The notes under the pieces are model-generated. The model was given only the letters and a program-made list of their open reading frames with translations, was not told the origin of the DNA and did no database searches. This document shows, piece by piece, positions 33,030-42,586 of a DNA stretch of 64,000 bases; the first letter of the stretch is position 1; every line of letters begins with the position of its first letter. A program made the position numbers and the translations under genes. The stretch is from Chelonobacter sp050613185 (GTDB lineage: Bacteria > Pseudomonadota > Gammaproteobacteria > Enterobacterales > Pasteurellaceae): NCBI RefSeq assembly GCF_050613185.1, contig NZ_CP192511.1, positions 2,480,001-2,544,000 on the forward strand, in the 5' to 3' direction.

Positions 33030-35867
33030 TTATTTTTTAGCCAAAATCGGTTTTAAAAATCTTGCGGTATGCGATTCTTCGTTTTTGACCAACTGCTCCG
33101 GTGTGCCTTGAGCGATAATCTGACCGCCGCCGTCCCCCCCTTCCGGCCCGAGATCGATAATCCAATCGGCGGTTTTGATCACATCCAGATTATGTTCGAT
33201 CACCACAATGGTATTGCCTTGATCGCGCAAGCGATGTAATACCCCCAACAACTGTTTGATATCGGCAAAATGCAAGCCGGTGGTCGGTTCGTCCAGAATA
33301 TACAGGGTTTTGCCGGTATCGCGTTTTGACAACTCGGTTGCCAATTTAACCCGCTGCGCCTCCCCGCCGGATAACGTGGTCGAAGATTGCCCCAAACGGA
33401 TATAGGATAAGCCCACGTCCATTAAGGTTTGCAGTTTGCGCGCAATCATCGGCACGGCGGCGAAAAACTCCAAGCCCTCTTCCACCGTCATCTCTAAAAT
33501 CTGATGAATGGTTTTGCCTTTGTAGCGAATTTCAAGGGTTTCGCGATTGTAACGCTTGCCTTTACAGTGATCGCACGGCACATACACATCCGGCAAAAAG
33601 TGCATTTCCACTTTAATCACGCCGTCGCCCTGACAGGCTTCGCAACGTCCGCCACGCACGTTAAAACTAAACCGTCCCGGATTATAACCGCGCGCACGCG
33701 CTTCCGGCACGCCGGCAAACAGCTCGCGAATCGGGGTGAACAACCCGGTATACGTCGCCGGATTGGAACGCGGCGTGCGCCCGATCGGGCTTTGATCGAT
33801 GTCGATCACTTTGTCGAAATGCCCCAAACCGTCAATGCTTTTATACGGTGCGACATGGGTATTGTCGGCACGGTTCAAGGCGTTCTGCGCCAATGGGAAC
33901 AGGGTATCGTTAATCAACGTCGATTTGCCCGAACCGGATACGCCGGTAATACAGGTGAACAAGCCGACCGGAATATCCAAATTAACATTTTTCAGGTTGT
34001 TACCGCTCGCGCCTTTCAGACTGAGCCATTTTTCTTTGTTGACTTTGGTGCGCTTTTTCGGAATCTCAATTTTCTCCGCACCGGACAGATATTTGCCGGT
34101 GAGCGAGGCTTGGTTTTGCATTAACTGCCGTGCCGTACCGCTGGCGACAATTTCGCCGCCGTGCACGCCTGCGCCCGGCCCGATGTCGATAATATGATCG
34201 GCTGCCATAATTGCGTCTTCGTCATGTTCGACCACGATCACGGTGTTGCCCAAATCGCGCAAATGGATCAAGGTTTTCAGCAAACGTTCGTTATCGCGTT
34301 GGTGCAAGCCGATGGACGGTTCGTCCAACACATACATCACGCCGACCAAGCCTGCGCCGATTTGACTGGCAAGGCGAATCCGCTGCGCTTCGCCGCCCGA
34401 CAGGGTTTCCGCCGAACGCGACAGCGAGAGATAATTCAAACCGACATTGACCAAAAACGACAACCGCTCTTTGATCTCTTTCAAAATTTTTTCCGCAATT
34501 TGCGCCCGTTGCCCATGCAATTGCAGATTTTCAAAGAAATTCAACGCATTGCCGATACTGCGCTCCGCCACATTCGGCAAATTAAATTGCTCGATAAACA
34601 CATGGCGCGCTTCGGTGCGCAAGCGTGAGCCGCCGCAGGCTTGGCAAGGACGATTGCTGATATTTTTCGCCAATTCTTCACGCACCGCCGTCGATTCGGT
34701 CTCTTTGTAACGGCGCGCCATATTGTTCAAAATGCCTTCAAACGGATGACGGCGCAAGGTGATATCGCCGCGATCATTGACATATTGAAACTCGATTTCC
34801 TCGTCGCCGGAACCGTTTAAAATCACTTCGCGGATCGCCGGCGACAGTGCTTCAAACGGTTGTTGGATATCGAATTGGTAATGTTTGGCGAGCGACGACA
34901 GCATTTGGAAATAGTAAAAATTACGGCGATCCCAACCTTTAATCGCACCGTTTGCCAGTGAAATAGACGGATTTTGGATCACTAGGCTTTCATCAAAATA
35001 TTGCTGCACGCCCAAGCCGTCGCAGGTCGGACACGCCCCTGCCGGATTATTGAACGAAAACAGGCGAGGCTCCAATTCCGCCACCGAATAACCGCAATGC
35101 GGACAAGCAAAATTCGAAGAAAACAACAATTCTTCGATCTGATTCTCTTCTTCCGCCATTGGCGCCACCACCACCGTACCGCCCGACAGCTCAAGTGCGG
35201 TTTCAAACGATTCCGCCAAACGGCTTGCCAAATCTGACCGCACTTTGAAGCGATCAATCACCACTTCAATCGTATGTTTCTTTTGCAATTCCAACGCCGG
35301 CGGATCAGACAAATCGCAAATTTCGCCGTCGATCCGCGCGCGGATAAAACCTTGTGCCGCAATATTTTCCAACAGCTTCACGTGTTCGCCTTTGCGTTCT
35401 TTCACCACCGGCGCAAGCAACATCATGCGGCAGCCTTCCGGCAACTCCAATACTTTATCCACCATTTGGCTGATGGTCTGCGCTGCCAACGGCACATCGT
35501 GGGTCGGACAGCGCGGCTCGCCGACACGGGCGAACAACAAACGCAGGTAGTCATAAATTTCGGTAATCGTGCCGACGGTCGAACGCGGATTATGCGAGGT
35601 CGATTTCTGCTCAATCGAAATCGCCGGCGACAGCCCTTCGATATGATCGACGTCGGGCTTTTCCATCAACGATAAAAACTGGCGCGCATAAGCCGACAAC
35701 GATTCGACGTAACGCCGTTGCCCTTCGGCATATAAGGTGTCAAATGCCAACGACGACTTGCCCGAACCCGACAAACCGGTGATCACCACCAATTTATCGC
35801 GCGGAATGGTCAAATCAATATTCTTTAAATTATGAGTACGCGCCCCGCGCACCTCAATCTTGTCCAT
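33030..35867 (-). CDS. uvrA: Excinuclease ABC subunit A
   Basis: A 945-residue damage-recognition ATPase of nucleotide excision repair. Two ABC modules carry GLSGSGKSSL (N-terminal Walker A) and GVSGSGKSTL (C-terminal), with LSGGEAQR signatures. The zinc modules are CPHC...CPTC (around residues 255-282) and CEAC...CDHC near residue 740. It is transcribed divergently from ssb, and a LexA-type box lies in the shared 159-base spacer, as in E. coli. Confidence 0.97.
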   Translation of the reverse strand: MDKIEVRGARTHNLKNIDLTIPRDKLVVITGLSGSGKSSLAFDTLYAEGQRRYVESLSAYARQFLSLMEKPDVDHIEGLSPAISIEQKSTSHNPRSTVGTITEIYDYLRLLFARVGEPRCPTHDVPLAAQTISQMVDKVLELPEGCRMMLLAPVVKERKGEHVKLLENIAAQGFIRARIDGEICDLSDPPALELQKKHTIEVVIDRFKVRSDLASRLAESFETALELSGGTVVVAPMAEEENQIEELLFSSNFACPHCGYSVAELEPRLFSFNNPAGACPTCDGLGVQQYFDESLVIQNPSISLANGAIKGWDRRNFYYFQMLSSLAKHYQFDIQQPFEALSPAIREVILNGSGDEEIEFQYVNDRGDITLRRHPFEGILNNMARRYKETESTAVREELAKNISNRPCQACGGSRLRTEARHVFIEQFNLPNVAERSIGNALNFFENLQLHGQRAQIAEKILKEIKERLSFLVNVGLNYLSLSRSAETLSGGEAQRIRLASQIGAGLVGVMYVLDEPSIGLHQRDNERLLKTLIHLRDLGNTVIVVEHDEDAIMAADHIIDIGPGAGVHGGEIVASGTARQLMQNQASLTGKYLSGAEKIEIPKKRTKVNKEKWLSLKGASGNNLKNVNLDIPVGLFTCITGVSGSGKSTLINDTLFPLAQNALNRADNTHVAPYKSIDGLGHFDKVIDIDQSPIGRTPRSNPATYTGLFTPIRELFAGVPEARARGYNPGRFSFNVRGGRCEACQGDGVIKVEMHFLPDVYVPCDHCKGKRYNRETLEIRYKGKTIHQILEMTVEEGLEFFAAVPMIARKLQTLMDVGLSYIRLGQSSTTLSGGEAQRVKLATELSKRDTGKTLYILDEPTTGLHFADIKQLLGVLHRLRDQGNTIVVIEHNLDVIKTADWIIDLGPEGGDGGGQIIAQGTPEQLVKNEESHTARFLKPILAKK

Positions 35868-35920
35868 AAATTTATCTCGATTGTTTTGTAAAATTGGAAC
35901 GATTATCGCACAAATAAAAA

Positions 35921-35940
35921 AACTGTGTAAATATCCAGTA
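35921..35940. promoter_or_regulatory. LexA (SOS) box between uvrA and ssb
   Basis: AACTGTGTAAATATCCAGTA matches the LexA consensus CTGT-N8-ACAG except for one base in the right half (CCAG), with the flanking TA conserved on the right. Its place between divergent uvrA and ssb is the same as the known SOS box in E. coli. Damage induction of one or both genes is the likely consequence. Confidence 0.7.
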
Positions 35941-36026
35941 TCTTTTTTATTTTAAAAGGTGATTTTTTTGCGATTTTCAGGCAATATATACCGTATTCTA
36001 ACCAGCTATAAAAAGAAGAGGATACT

Positions 36027-36536
36027 ATGGCAGGCGTAAATAAAGTGATTATTGTTGGCAACTTAGGTAACGAACCGGAAATCCGTACCATGCCGAACGG
36101 CGAAGCGGTTGCGAATATCAGCGTGGCAACCAGCGAATCTTGGCGTGATAAAAATACCGGCGAAATGCGCGAAGTAACCGAATGGCACCGCATTGTGTTG
36201 TACCGCCGTTTAGCCGAAATTGCCGGCGAATATCTGCACAAAGGCAGCAAAGTCTATGTCGAAGGCAGATTGAGAACGCGCAAATGGCAGGATCAAAACG
36301 GACAAGACCGCTACACCACCGAGATCCAAGGCGACAGCCTGCAAATGTTGGATTCGCGCGGTGATCGCGCACAACAAGGCGGTTATGTGCCACAACAAAG
36401 CGGCGGCTATTCGCCACAACAAAGTGCCCCACAACAACAATCTTACGCCGCTCCGGCTTCCCGCCCTGCCCCGGCACAAAAACCGACGTCGCAGCCAGAG
36501 CCGCCGATTGATTTTGACGATGATATTCCGTTTTGA
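36027..36536 (+). CDS. ssb: Single-stranded DNA-binding protein
   Basis: A 169-residue SSB with an N-terminal OB fold (VNKVIIVGNLGNEPEIRT; WHRIVLYRRLAEIAGEYL), a Gln/Pro-rich linker (residues ~115-155) and the acidic tip DFDDDIPF, which binds partner proteins. It coats single-stranded DNA during replication, repair and transformation. AAGAGGA precedes the ATG. A strong terminator follows at 36579-36616, marking the edge of the core before an AT-rich island. Confidence 0.97.
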   Translation: MAGVNKVIIVGNLGNEPEIRTMPNGEAVANISVATSESWRDKNTGEMREVTEWHRIVLYRRLAEIAGEYLHKGSKVYVEGRLRTRKWQDQNGQDRYTTEIQGDSLQMLDSRGDRAQQGGYVPQQSGGYSPQQSAPQQQSYAAPASRPAPAQKPTSQPEPPIDFDDDIPF

Positions 36537-36578
36537 ATTCCATATACATAAATTCTGTAAAAATAAATTATAAAACCC

Positions 36579-36616
36579 TAAGAGAAACCTTACTAGACAA
36601 GGTTTCTCTTTTTTTT
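36579..36616 (+). terminator. Intrinsic terminator of ssb
   Basis: AGAGAAACCTT and AAGGTTTCTCT form an 11-bp perfect stem with a seven-base loop, followed by eight T. It is a classical rho-independent terminator, 42 bases after the ssb stop. Confidence 0.9.
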
Positions 36617-36688
36617 ACATTTGTGTTTGACGCGTTTCATTTTATTTAATAGTATTTATATATATTTTTTTGTAAAATTTAATCATTT

Positions 36689-37965
36689 ATGTATAAGTTA
36701 GAAACAACCCTTTTTTCGAATGGAGAACGTTTTCCTCTATTAGTTAATGAGAAAACTGGTATTCCTGATTTTTATTCAACTCTATGGGTAACTGTGGAAC
36801 TACGCAATCAATCCGCAGTAAACACCATTAGAAATAAGCTAGGAGCTATACAATGGATAATGAATTGGGAAAAACAGAATAATCTTGTTATTAGTGATCT
36901 AATTCATAGAGAAATACTATTAACCGAAAACCAGTTAGAATCTCTTATTCGACATATGAGAATAAATGTAAAAAAGCAAAAAAATGTAATCAATACAAAA
37001 AAAGTGTGTTAATGAAAGGTAGAACTCAATTTATTGATATTTATTCTTCTGTATCTCTTAGTCATCAATATAATAAACTAACAACACTTTCAGAATACAT
37101 ATTATTTCTATCTAAAGTAATTAGTGTATCTAACGGATATATCGAAAATTTGACGAAACTAATTACGTTAATTAAAGAGTCAAGACCTAAAAATCATAAA
37201 ACATTATCTATAAAACCAGAAAGTGAGTTACCTGATGGACTATTAGATGAATTTATGTCTATTGCGGTTTTTTCTAATCACAATAATCCATTTAAAGATA
37301 TCGGAATTAGAAAAAGAAACCATTTAATGTTCACCTTACTAAAAGAGTTAGGAATTAGAAGGGGAGAACTATTATCAATTCAAATTCCATCTATTGATAT
37401 AGGAACAACTAAATCCTCAATTATAATTAGACGAACATATGATGATAAATCTGATACAAGGAAGATACAGTCGGTCACTAAGACTAAAGAAAGACGTTTA
37501 CCAATCTCACAAAAGATAGCTCAGCTTATCGATGACTATATTATGAACCATCGTTCTAAAATTCCTAACGCTAATAAACATCCATATTTATTTGTAACTC
37601 ATCGAAAAGGAAAAACTCAAGGAGGCCCAATTAATACAAGTTCCTTTGATAATATTATTGTACCAACAATGAAAAAAGTAGATTCTAAGTTCTCTATAAT
37701 TCATCCACATATTTTTCGTCATGAATGGAACTTAGATTTTTCACGAAAAATAGATAAAAATAACCAAAATATAAATAATGATTCTTCTCATAAAGATTTT
37801 ATTTCACCTGAAAAAGAAGCAAAAATGAGGCAGCATCTTATGGGACATACGTCAGAGAAATCTGGAAATGTTTACAATCAACGTTATATTCGAGAAAAAG
37901 CTAATAAAATCTTATTAGAACTACAAACTGAGTTTCATAAAAAGGTTGACACTTATGAGTCATAG
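36689..37965 (+). pseudogene. Tyrosine recombinase 1 of a three-gene integrase module (frameshifted)
   Basis: Two overlapping frames (36689-37012 and 37006-37965) together make one ~424-residue tyrosine recombinase. The second part has the catalytic pattern: Arg in GIRRGELLSI, Lys near TKTKERRLPIS, HIFRH, GHTS and a C-terminal Tyr (YNQRYI). The break lies in a run of seven A at 36997-37003; one extra A would fuse the frames as ...KKSVLMKGRTQF. The protein resembles the first recombinase of Gamma-Mobile-Trio or Tn554-like modules. Its end overlaps the start of the second recombinase. It could be genuine decay, slippage-based expression, or a homopolymer sequencing error. Confidence 0.7.
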
Positions 37966-39526
37966 TAAAATTCTTAGACAGTCAAGAGATGGATATACAT
38001 TTGATGAAAATGAAAACTCTTGGAATATAAGTAAAGATAAAACAATCAATTTTTCTCAGCCAATATTAAATATAAATAAAAAAACATTAGAAGGATTCAA
38101 AAAACATTAGCGATATATGCCGAAAAATACTCAAGTTATCATGTATCTCACATGTATCAACAGTTTCAATGATTAGTAACTTCAACTAATCTAAAGAACA
38201 TCAATGTATCAATAATATTGAATTGGAAAAATAAATTAGGAAAAGATCATGAATGGTATTTAGGAGCGTTAAAAGGTTTTTTACTATCATGGCATGAATA
38301 TGGTTATTATGGAGTTGATAAATCTGTTGTATCGCTGCTAGAAAGTTTTACTTTGAGTGGAAATGATAAAGGTAAATCGGTATTAATGAGATGCCCTTAT
38401 ACAGGAGCATTTACTGAAAATGAAGTTTTGGCTTTAATGGCTGAACTCTCTAGACTTTGGAAAGAAGATCTTATTTCATTTGAAGCATATGCATATATTC
38501 ACTTACTACAAGCTACAGCTAGAAGACCTATTCAAATACGCCATTTAAAATTTGAAGACCTAAAAAAAGAAATGTCGCAAGGAACATGGAACTACTATTT
38601 AAATATTCCTAGTGCAAAAAAAAGAGGTGGATTATTTAGAACTACATTTAAAAAATTAGTAATAACCGAAGACCTATATTTAATCTTATTAAACGTTATA
38701 GATTTTCAATACAAAAAATTACTTGAGATAGTAAGTGAATCATTTATCTCTAGTCATAAGATGAAATTACCAATCTGAAACTCACCCTAAAACATCGTTA
38801 TGGGAAAAGCATTGTATAGGTACATCCAAAGGAGAATTTATAAGATTACTATCACACAATGCAAGGCATTGGCTAAGTACAAAAGCTGAACGAGGTGGAA
38901 TGGATGAGTTAACTTTAGCTAATTGGGCAGGGCGAGCAAGAGTTGCAGATAACAAAGCTTATGATCACAGAACAGAAGAAGAAAAAAGTGAATCAGCTAG
39001 AGATTTACTCATTCCTGAGGATATTTCAATCTTAGATAAAATTCATTTGAATCTTCCTGTTACCTATGAAGACCTAGGAAAAGATAGAATTGGAATCGCA
39101 ACGGTAACAGAAATAGGCATTTGCGAACACGATTATGCGATGTCTCCATGTTCTCGTCATGGTGATTGTGAAACATGTAAAGAGCTTGTTTGTATTAAGG
39201 GTTTAGAATCCTCTTTGGAAATATTAAAGCAACGAGAAACCCAGATAACTGAACAATTTAATAAAGCTAAAGAACACCATAAAATAGGTGTTTTTGGTGC
39301 AGATCGTTGGATAAGTAATTTGGGATGGAGACTAACACACATAAAAACTAAAATTAAGTTCTTAGAAAATAAGGCTATCCCAAATGGTTCGTTATTACGA
39401 ATGCCGGATGAATATGATCCTTCCCCTGCTAAATTAGCTTTGCTAGAGAAAGGAATGGATATAGGTATACAAAAACAAGAAGCATCTAAATTAGATGATG
39501 ATTTATACAGATTAATGGAGTTATAA
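37955..39526 (+). pseudogene. Tyrosine recombinase 2 of the integrase module (multiply broken)
   Basis: The gene starts at ATG 37955 (MSHSKILRQSRDGYTFDENE) and can be followed through several frames to 39526. A -1 shift sits in an A6 run before 38105 (GFKK then TLAIYAEKYSS). An in-frame TGA is at 38170-38172, and another frameshift lies near 38778. Readable segments include KDHEWYLGALKGFLLSWHEY, LLQATARRPIQIRHLKFEDL, HNARHWLS and LANWAGRARV, plus a cysteine cluster CEHDYAMSPCSRHGDCETC. These fit the large second recombinase of such trios. At least three lesions make function unlikely. Confidence 0.7.
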
Positions 39527-39527
39527 T

Positions 39528-39928
39528 ATGCCCAAAATTCTTATTACAGAAGAAAATTTAGAAGATATCATCTTATTAATTAATACCTGGGAAGGAAAAT
39601 TAACATGGGATTTACTTTGTAATAAAGTATCAGAACTACTGAATATTAAAAGTATCGAAAGACAGTCTCTAGCAAATTATTCAGATATTCAAAAAGCCTT
39701 TACTAGACGAAAACAAAGAATAAAAGAAAGCGTAAAAGCTAATCCTATACCAAATGTGACTATGGATTATCTACAAAAAATTTGAAAGCTCAGGTAGAAC
39801 GCTTGGAAGAAATCAATGAGCGATACAAGCAACAATTCATTGTATGGCAGTATAATGCATATATGAATGGGGTGACGGAAGAGAAGCTAAATAAACCACT
39901 TATTGCAGTTAATCGCCAGCATCGGTAA
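39528..39928 (+). pseudogene. Third (small) protein of the integrase module, frameshifted
   Basis: The first 85 codons (MPKILITEENLEDIILLINT) end at TGA 39783-39785. In the next frame the protein continues LKAQVERLEEINERYKQQF then IVWQYNAYMNGVTEEKLNKP to TAA at 39928. This is a TnpC-like small coiled-coil partner found with paired tyrosine recombinases. Adding one A to the AAAAAA run just before the stop restores a ~133-residue protein. It begins one base after the stop of recombinase 2. Confidence 0.65.
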
Positions 39929-39933
39929 AAGAT

Positions 39934-39969
39934 ATACCGTTTGAAATCTAAATTTCAAACGGTATTTTT
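39934..39969 (+). terminator. Intrinsic terminator after the integrase module
   Basis: A 14-bp perfect stem (ATACCGTTTGAAAT / ATTTCAAACGGTAT) with a four-base loop is followed by five T, six bases after the end of the third gene. Confidence 0.88.
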
Positions 39970-40012
39970 CAAAAAGATTATCCTTATCTTCTTGGAATTC
40001 TATCCTTCAGTG

Positions 40013-40174
40013 TTACCTGACATCAATTTGGCTAATTTCGGGGCTCACCATTCTCGTAGGTCGTCCATTTAAACCACAAGCACGAACAATAGGCTCAACA
40101 AGGTTGAGGTGATTAAGCCTCAGATAACGACGATTGCCATTGAGAGTTTTATTGTGGATTAAATAAATCAAACC
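40013..40174 (-). pseudogene. C-terminal gene fragment interrupted near the IS
   Basis: A 53-residue open frame without start codon (GLIYLIHNKTLNGNRRYLRL then NHLNLVEPIVRACGLNGRPT) ends at TAA 40013-40015. It looks like the end of a real protein but I do not recognise it. The IS element inserted 15 bases upstream of its first codon. Beyond the IS the frame closes soon at a stop, so the gene was already truncated before the insertion. Confidence 0.3.
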
Positions 40175-40189
40175 ATTAGGGGTTGTCCT

Positions 40190-41402
40190 CAGGGCAAGAT
40201 CGCACTTTTCCTCAAAATATGATCTAATAAGCCTTTAATACTTTAAAATACAAGGTAACGTCATGGACTTATTCCGCTTTTTCGGTCAATTGGAAGACCC
40301 GCGTAAAGATATCAACCAAAAATATCCTTTTCTTGAAATCATTTTTCTGACCATGAGCGCCGTCATTTCCGGAGCGGAAGGTTGGACGGACATTAAATGG
40401 TTCGGGGAATATCATTTGGCGTGGTTGCGTCAATATTTACCTTTTGAGCGCGGCATCCCGGTCGATGATACCATTGCGCGTATCGTTCGTCGTCTTTCTC
40501 CGGTGCAACTTAATGATATTTTTATTCATTTCGTAAATGAAATCCGCGCGGCACAAGGCGTTGAGCAGATTGCGATTGACGGCAAAACGCTGCGTCACGG
40601 CATCGATGAGAAAACGCAGCATGCGCTGCACAGCATTACCGTTTGGAGTAAAACCTGGGGGTTGATTTTGACCCAACAAAAGTCGCCAGGTTGGAAAAAT
40701 GAGCAGCAGGGGGTATTGGCGGTACTGGATGCGTTAATCTTAAAAAATGCCGTGATTTCAGTCGATGCAATTAACACACAAAAGAAAATTGCGGAGAAAA
40801 TCATTGAAAAAAAAGGACATTATGTGATGGCGTTAAAACGTAACCATCGTTTATTCCGCGAGAAGCCGAAGCCTACTTTCATAAAATCGAGCGTGAGACG
40901 CCTGATTTGATTGAAGTTTACCAAGAGGTCAACTGTGAACGCAGCCGGATTGACGAACGGACTTACCGCCAATTGCCGGTGAGTGATTGGCTGTCGGAAT
41001 CGGCGCAGTGGGCAGGGATTCAATCGGTGGTGTGTGTTGAACGGCGGCGGGAAGATAAAAAGAGCGGTCAGCTACAAGAGGAAAGGGCATTTTATATCAG
41101 TAGCTTAAAGACAAGTGCGGAGCAATTATCATACAGTATTCGCGGTCATTGGGAAGTGGAGAATAAGGCGCACTGGGTGCTGGATATGGTCTATCGGGAA
41201 GATGCTTGTGTGATAAGCAAGGATGACGGTGCGGAGAATATGGCGATATTGCGCCGTTTTGCGTTGAATTTATCGCGGCTTCACCCGGCTAAAATGAGTA
41301 TGCGGATGAAGCTGAAAGCAGCGGGCTGGTCAGATGAATTCAGGTCAGAGCCGATGTTTGGTGTTATTGGTTGATTATTAGACAAAGTTCGCGGTTGCCC
41401 TG
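40190..41402 (+). mobile_element. ISAs1-family insertion sequence with 10-bp target duplication
   Basis: Ends: CAGGGCAAGATCGCACTTTT on the left and the complement of CAGGGCAACCGCGAACTTTG on the right, imperfect terminal inverted repeats. Direct repeats GGGTTGTCCT flank it at 40180-40189 and 41403-41412. The single transposase gene belongs to the DDE ISAs1 group. Without the IS, the target would read AAACCATTA - 11 bases - TAATGGTTT, so it landed in the loop of a palindrome. Confidence 0.85.
40263..41374 (+). pseudogene. ISAs1-family transposase, frameshifted
   Basis: The ~370-residue transposase is split. Frame one (40263-40910) holds MDLFRFFGQLEDPRK, DDTIARIVRRLSP and the first catalytic Asp in QIAIDGKTLRHG, then VISVDAINTQK. 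Frame two (from about 40862) reads EAEAYFHKIERETPDLIEVY and goes on to GHWEVENKAHWVLDMVYRED, with the catalytic Glu. One base is missing around GCGAGAAGCC at 40858-40867. Transposition in cis is therefore probably lost, though the sharp target repeats suggest a recent insertion. Confidence 0.85.
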
Positions 41403-41652
41403 GGGTTGTCCTTAATGGTTTTGGTTAAGATTGTAAATAAAGGATATCATAAGGGATTTGAGCTATTTGGGAAAATTGAGAGTTTTTATGGGTGGGCATA
41501 ATTTAAGATTATATTTTAATCAAAACCATCCTTTATTATCAGTTAAGGCTTGAAATTCCATAGGCACGGCCCAATATAGTAAAAAAATTATTTTGAGTTC
41601 ATCATTCCCCAAAATAATTTGTTATGTACTGAAAATTTCATGAGAATTAACT
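41403..41652. other. Spacer between the IS and the CBASS operon
   Basis: About 250 AT-rich bases without a gene. It presumably holds the CBASS operon promoter, but I cannot single out convincing boxes. The ribosome site before 41653 is weak (GAGAA). Confidence 0.3.
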
Positions 41653-42585
41653 ATGGCTGACTATAAAAGTGATTACTTAAACTCTGTGCTGGAAAGTTAC
41701 AGAATGAAACATGTTGAAGAGCTAATAAAAACATATCGCACGAAACGAAATGAGATTAAGCAATTTTTAAATGAACAATATGGTAGTAAAATTTATGAAC
41801 CATTTAATTCTGGCTCGTATAAAAAACACACAGCCATCAATACCAAATTTGATTTGGATTTGGTTGCACCATTTAAACGCAATGCTTTTTCAACATTAGA
41901 AGAAATGTTTGAAGATGTTTTGGAAAAACTAACAGAAAAGTATAAAGATGAAACTACCGTGAAAAAACAAGGGGTTTCTATTGGTTTAACTTTTGATGAA
42001 GAAGATGAAATTAATATTGATGTTGTTCCTGCAAGAGAGACTAGCCAAGAGTCTTTTCCAGAATATAAGGATTTAAATCTACATAAAACACAAAATGATG
42101 GTTATCTTAAAACCAATATCCACGCTCAAATTGAACATATTAAAGCCAAAGAAAATGAAAGAAAAGTCATTCGCTTGCTAAAAATTTGGAAAGTTTGTCA
42201 TCAATACAAATACAAGTCTTTTTTTATTGAATTATTGGTGATTAAAGCTTATGAAAAATTATCTCCGCAGGGTAGTTTATGGGAACAATTTAAAACCGTT
42301 TTAAATTATATTATTGATAATATTCAAAGCGAGAGGTTTACACTCAAAGATCCTGGAAATAGCAATAATGATTTAGCATTATCCTTAGATAGCGGAGAAA
42401 AAAGTGTACTCGTTCGTAGATTAGAATCCATATTGGCACAAATAGAATTAAATGAGAAACAAATAGAGTTTTATCTTCCATTAAATGAAAAATTTACCGA
42501 AGATAATAAGAGTGAAAATAAGGCTTATAGTCTTAAAAGTTCAGTTTTAGTTTCAACACCTCCAGTTTCACAAAGATTTGGTTGA
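41653..42585 (+). CDS. CBASS oligonucleotide cyclase (CD-NTase)
   Basis: A 310-residue cGAS/DncV-like nucleotidyltransferase that would make a cyclic nucleotide alarm signal on phage infection. The active site is plain: Gly54-Ser55-Tyr56, then Asp67-Leu-Asp69 (KFDLDLV) and the third Asp123 (NIDVVPA). No membrane segment. It heads a tight operon with an E2-E1 fusion, a JAB peptidase and a putative nuclease, the type II CBASS arrangement, in which the E1/E2 protein conjugates the cyclase C-terminus to targets. The C-terminus here ends PPVSQRFG, and a terminal Gly fits such conjugation. The nucleotide product cannot be read from the sequence. Confidence 0.85.
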   Translation: MADYKSDYLNSVLESYRMKHVEELIKTYRTKRNEIKQFLNEQYGSKIYEPFNSGSYKKHTAINTKFDLDLVAPFKRNAFSTLEEMFEDVLEKLTEKYKDETTVKKQGVSIGLTFDEEDEINIDVVPARETSQESFPEYKDLNLHKTQNDGYLKTNIHAQIEHIKAKENERKVIRLLKIWKVCHQYKYKSFFIELLVIKAYEKLSPQGSLWEQFKTVLNYIIDNIQSERFTLKDPGNSNNDLALSLDSGEKSVLVRRLESILAQIELNEKQIEFYLPLNEKFTEDNKSENKAYSLKSSVLVSTPPVSQRFG

Positions 42586-42586
42586 T

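Noticed and set aside
36689..39928. Programmed frameshifting in the integrase trio.
   Set aside because: Plain A-runs lack a shift stimulator I can see, and the second gene has further lesions. Decay or homopolymer error is simpler.
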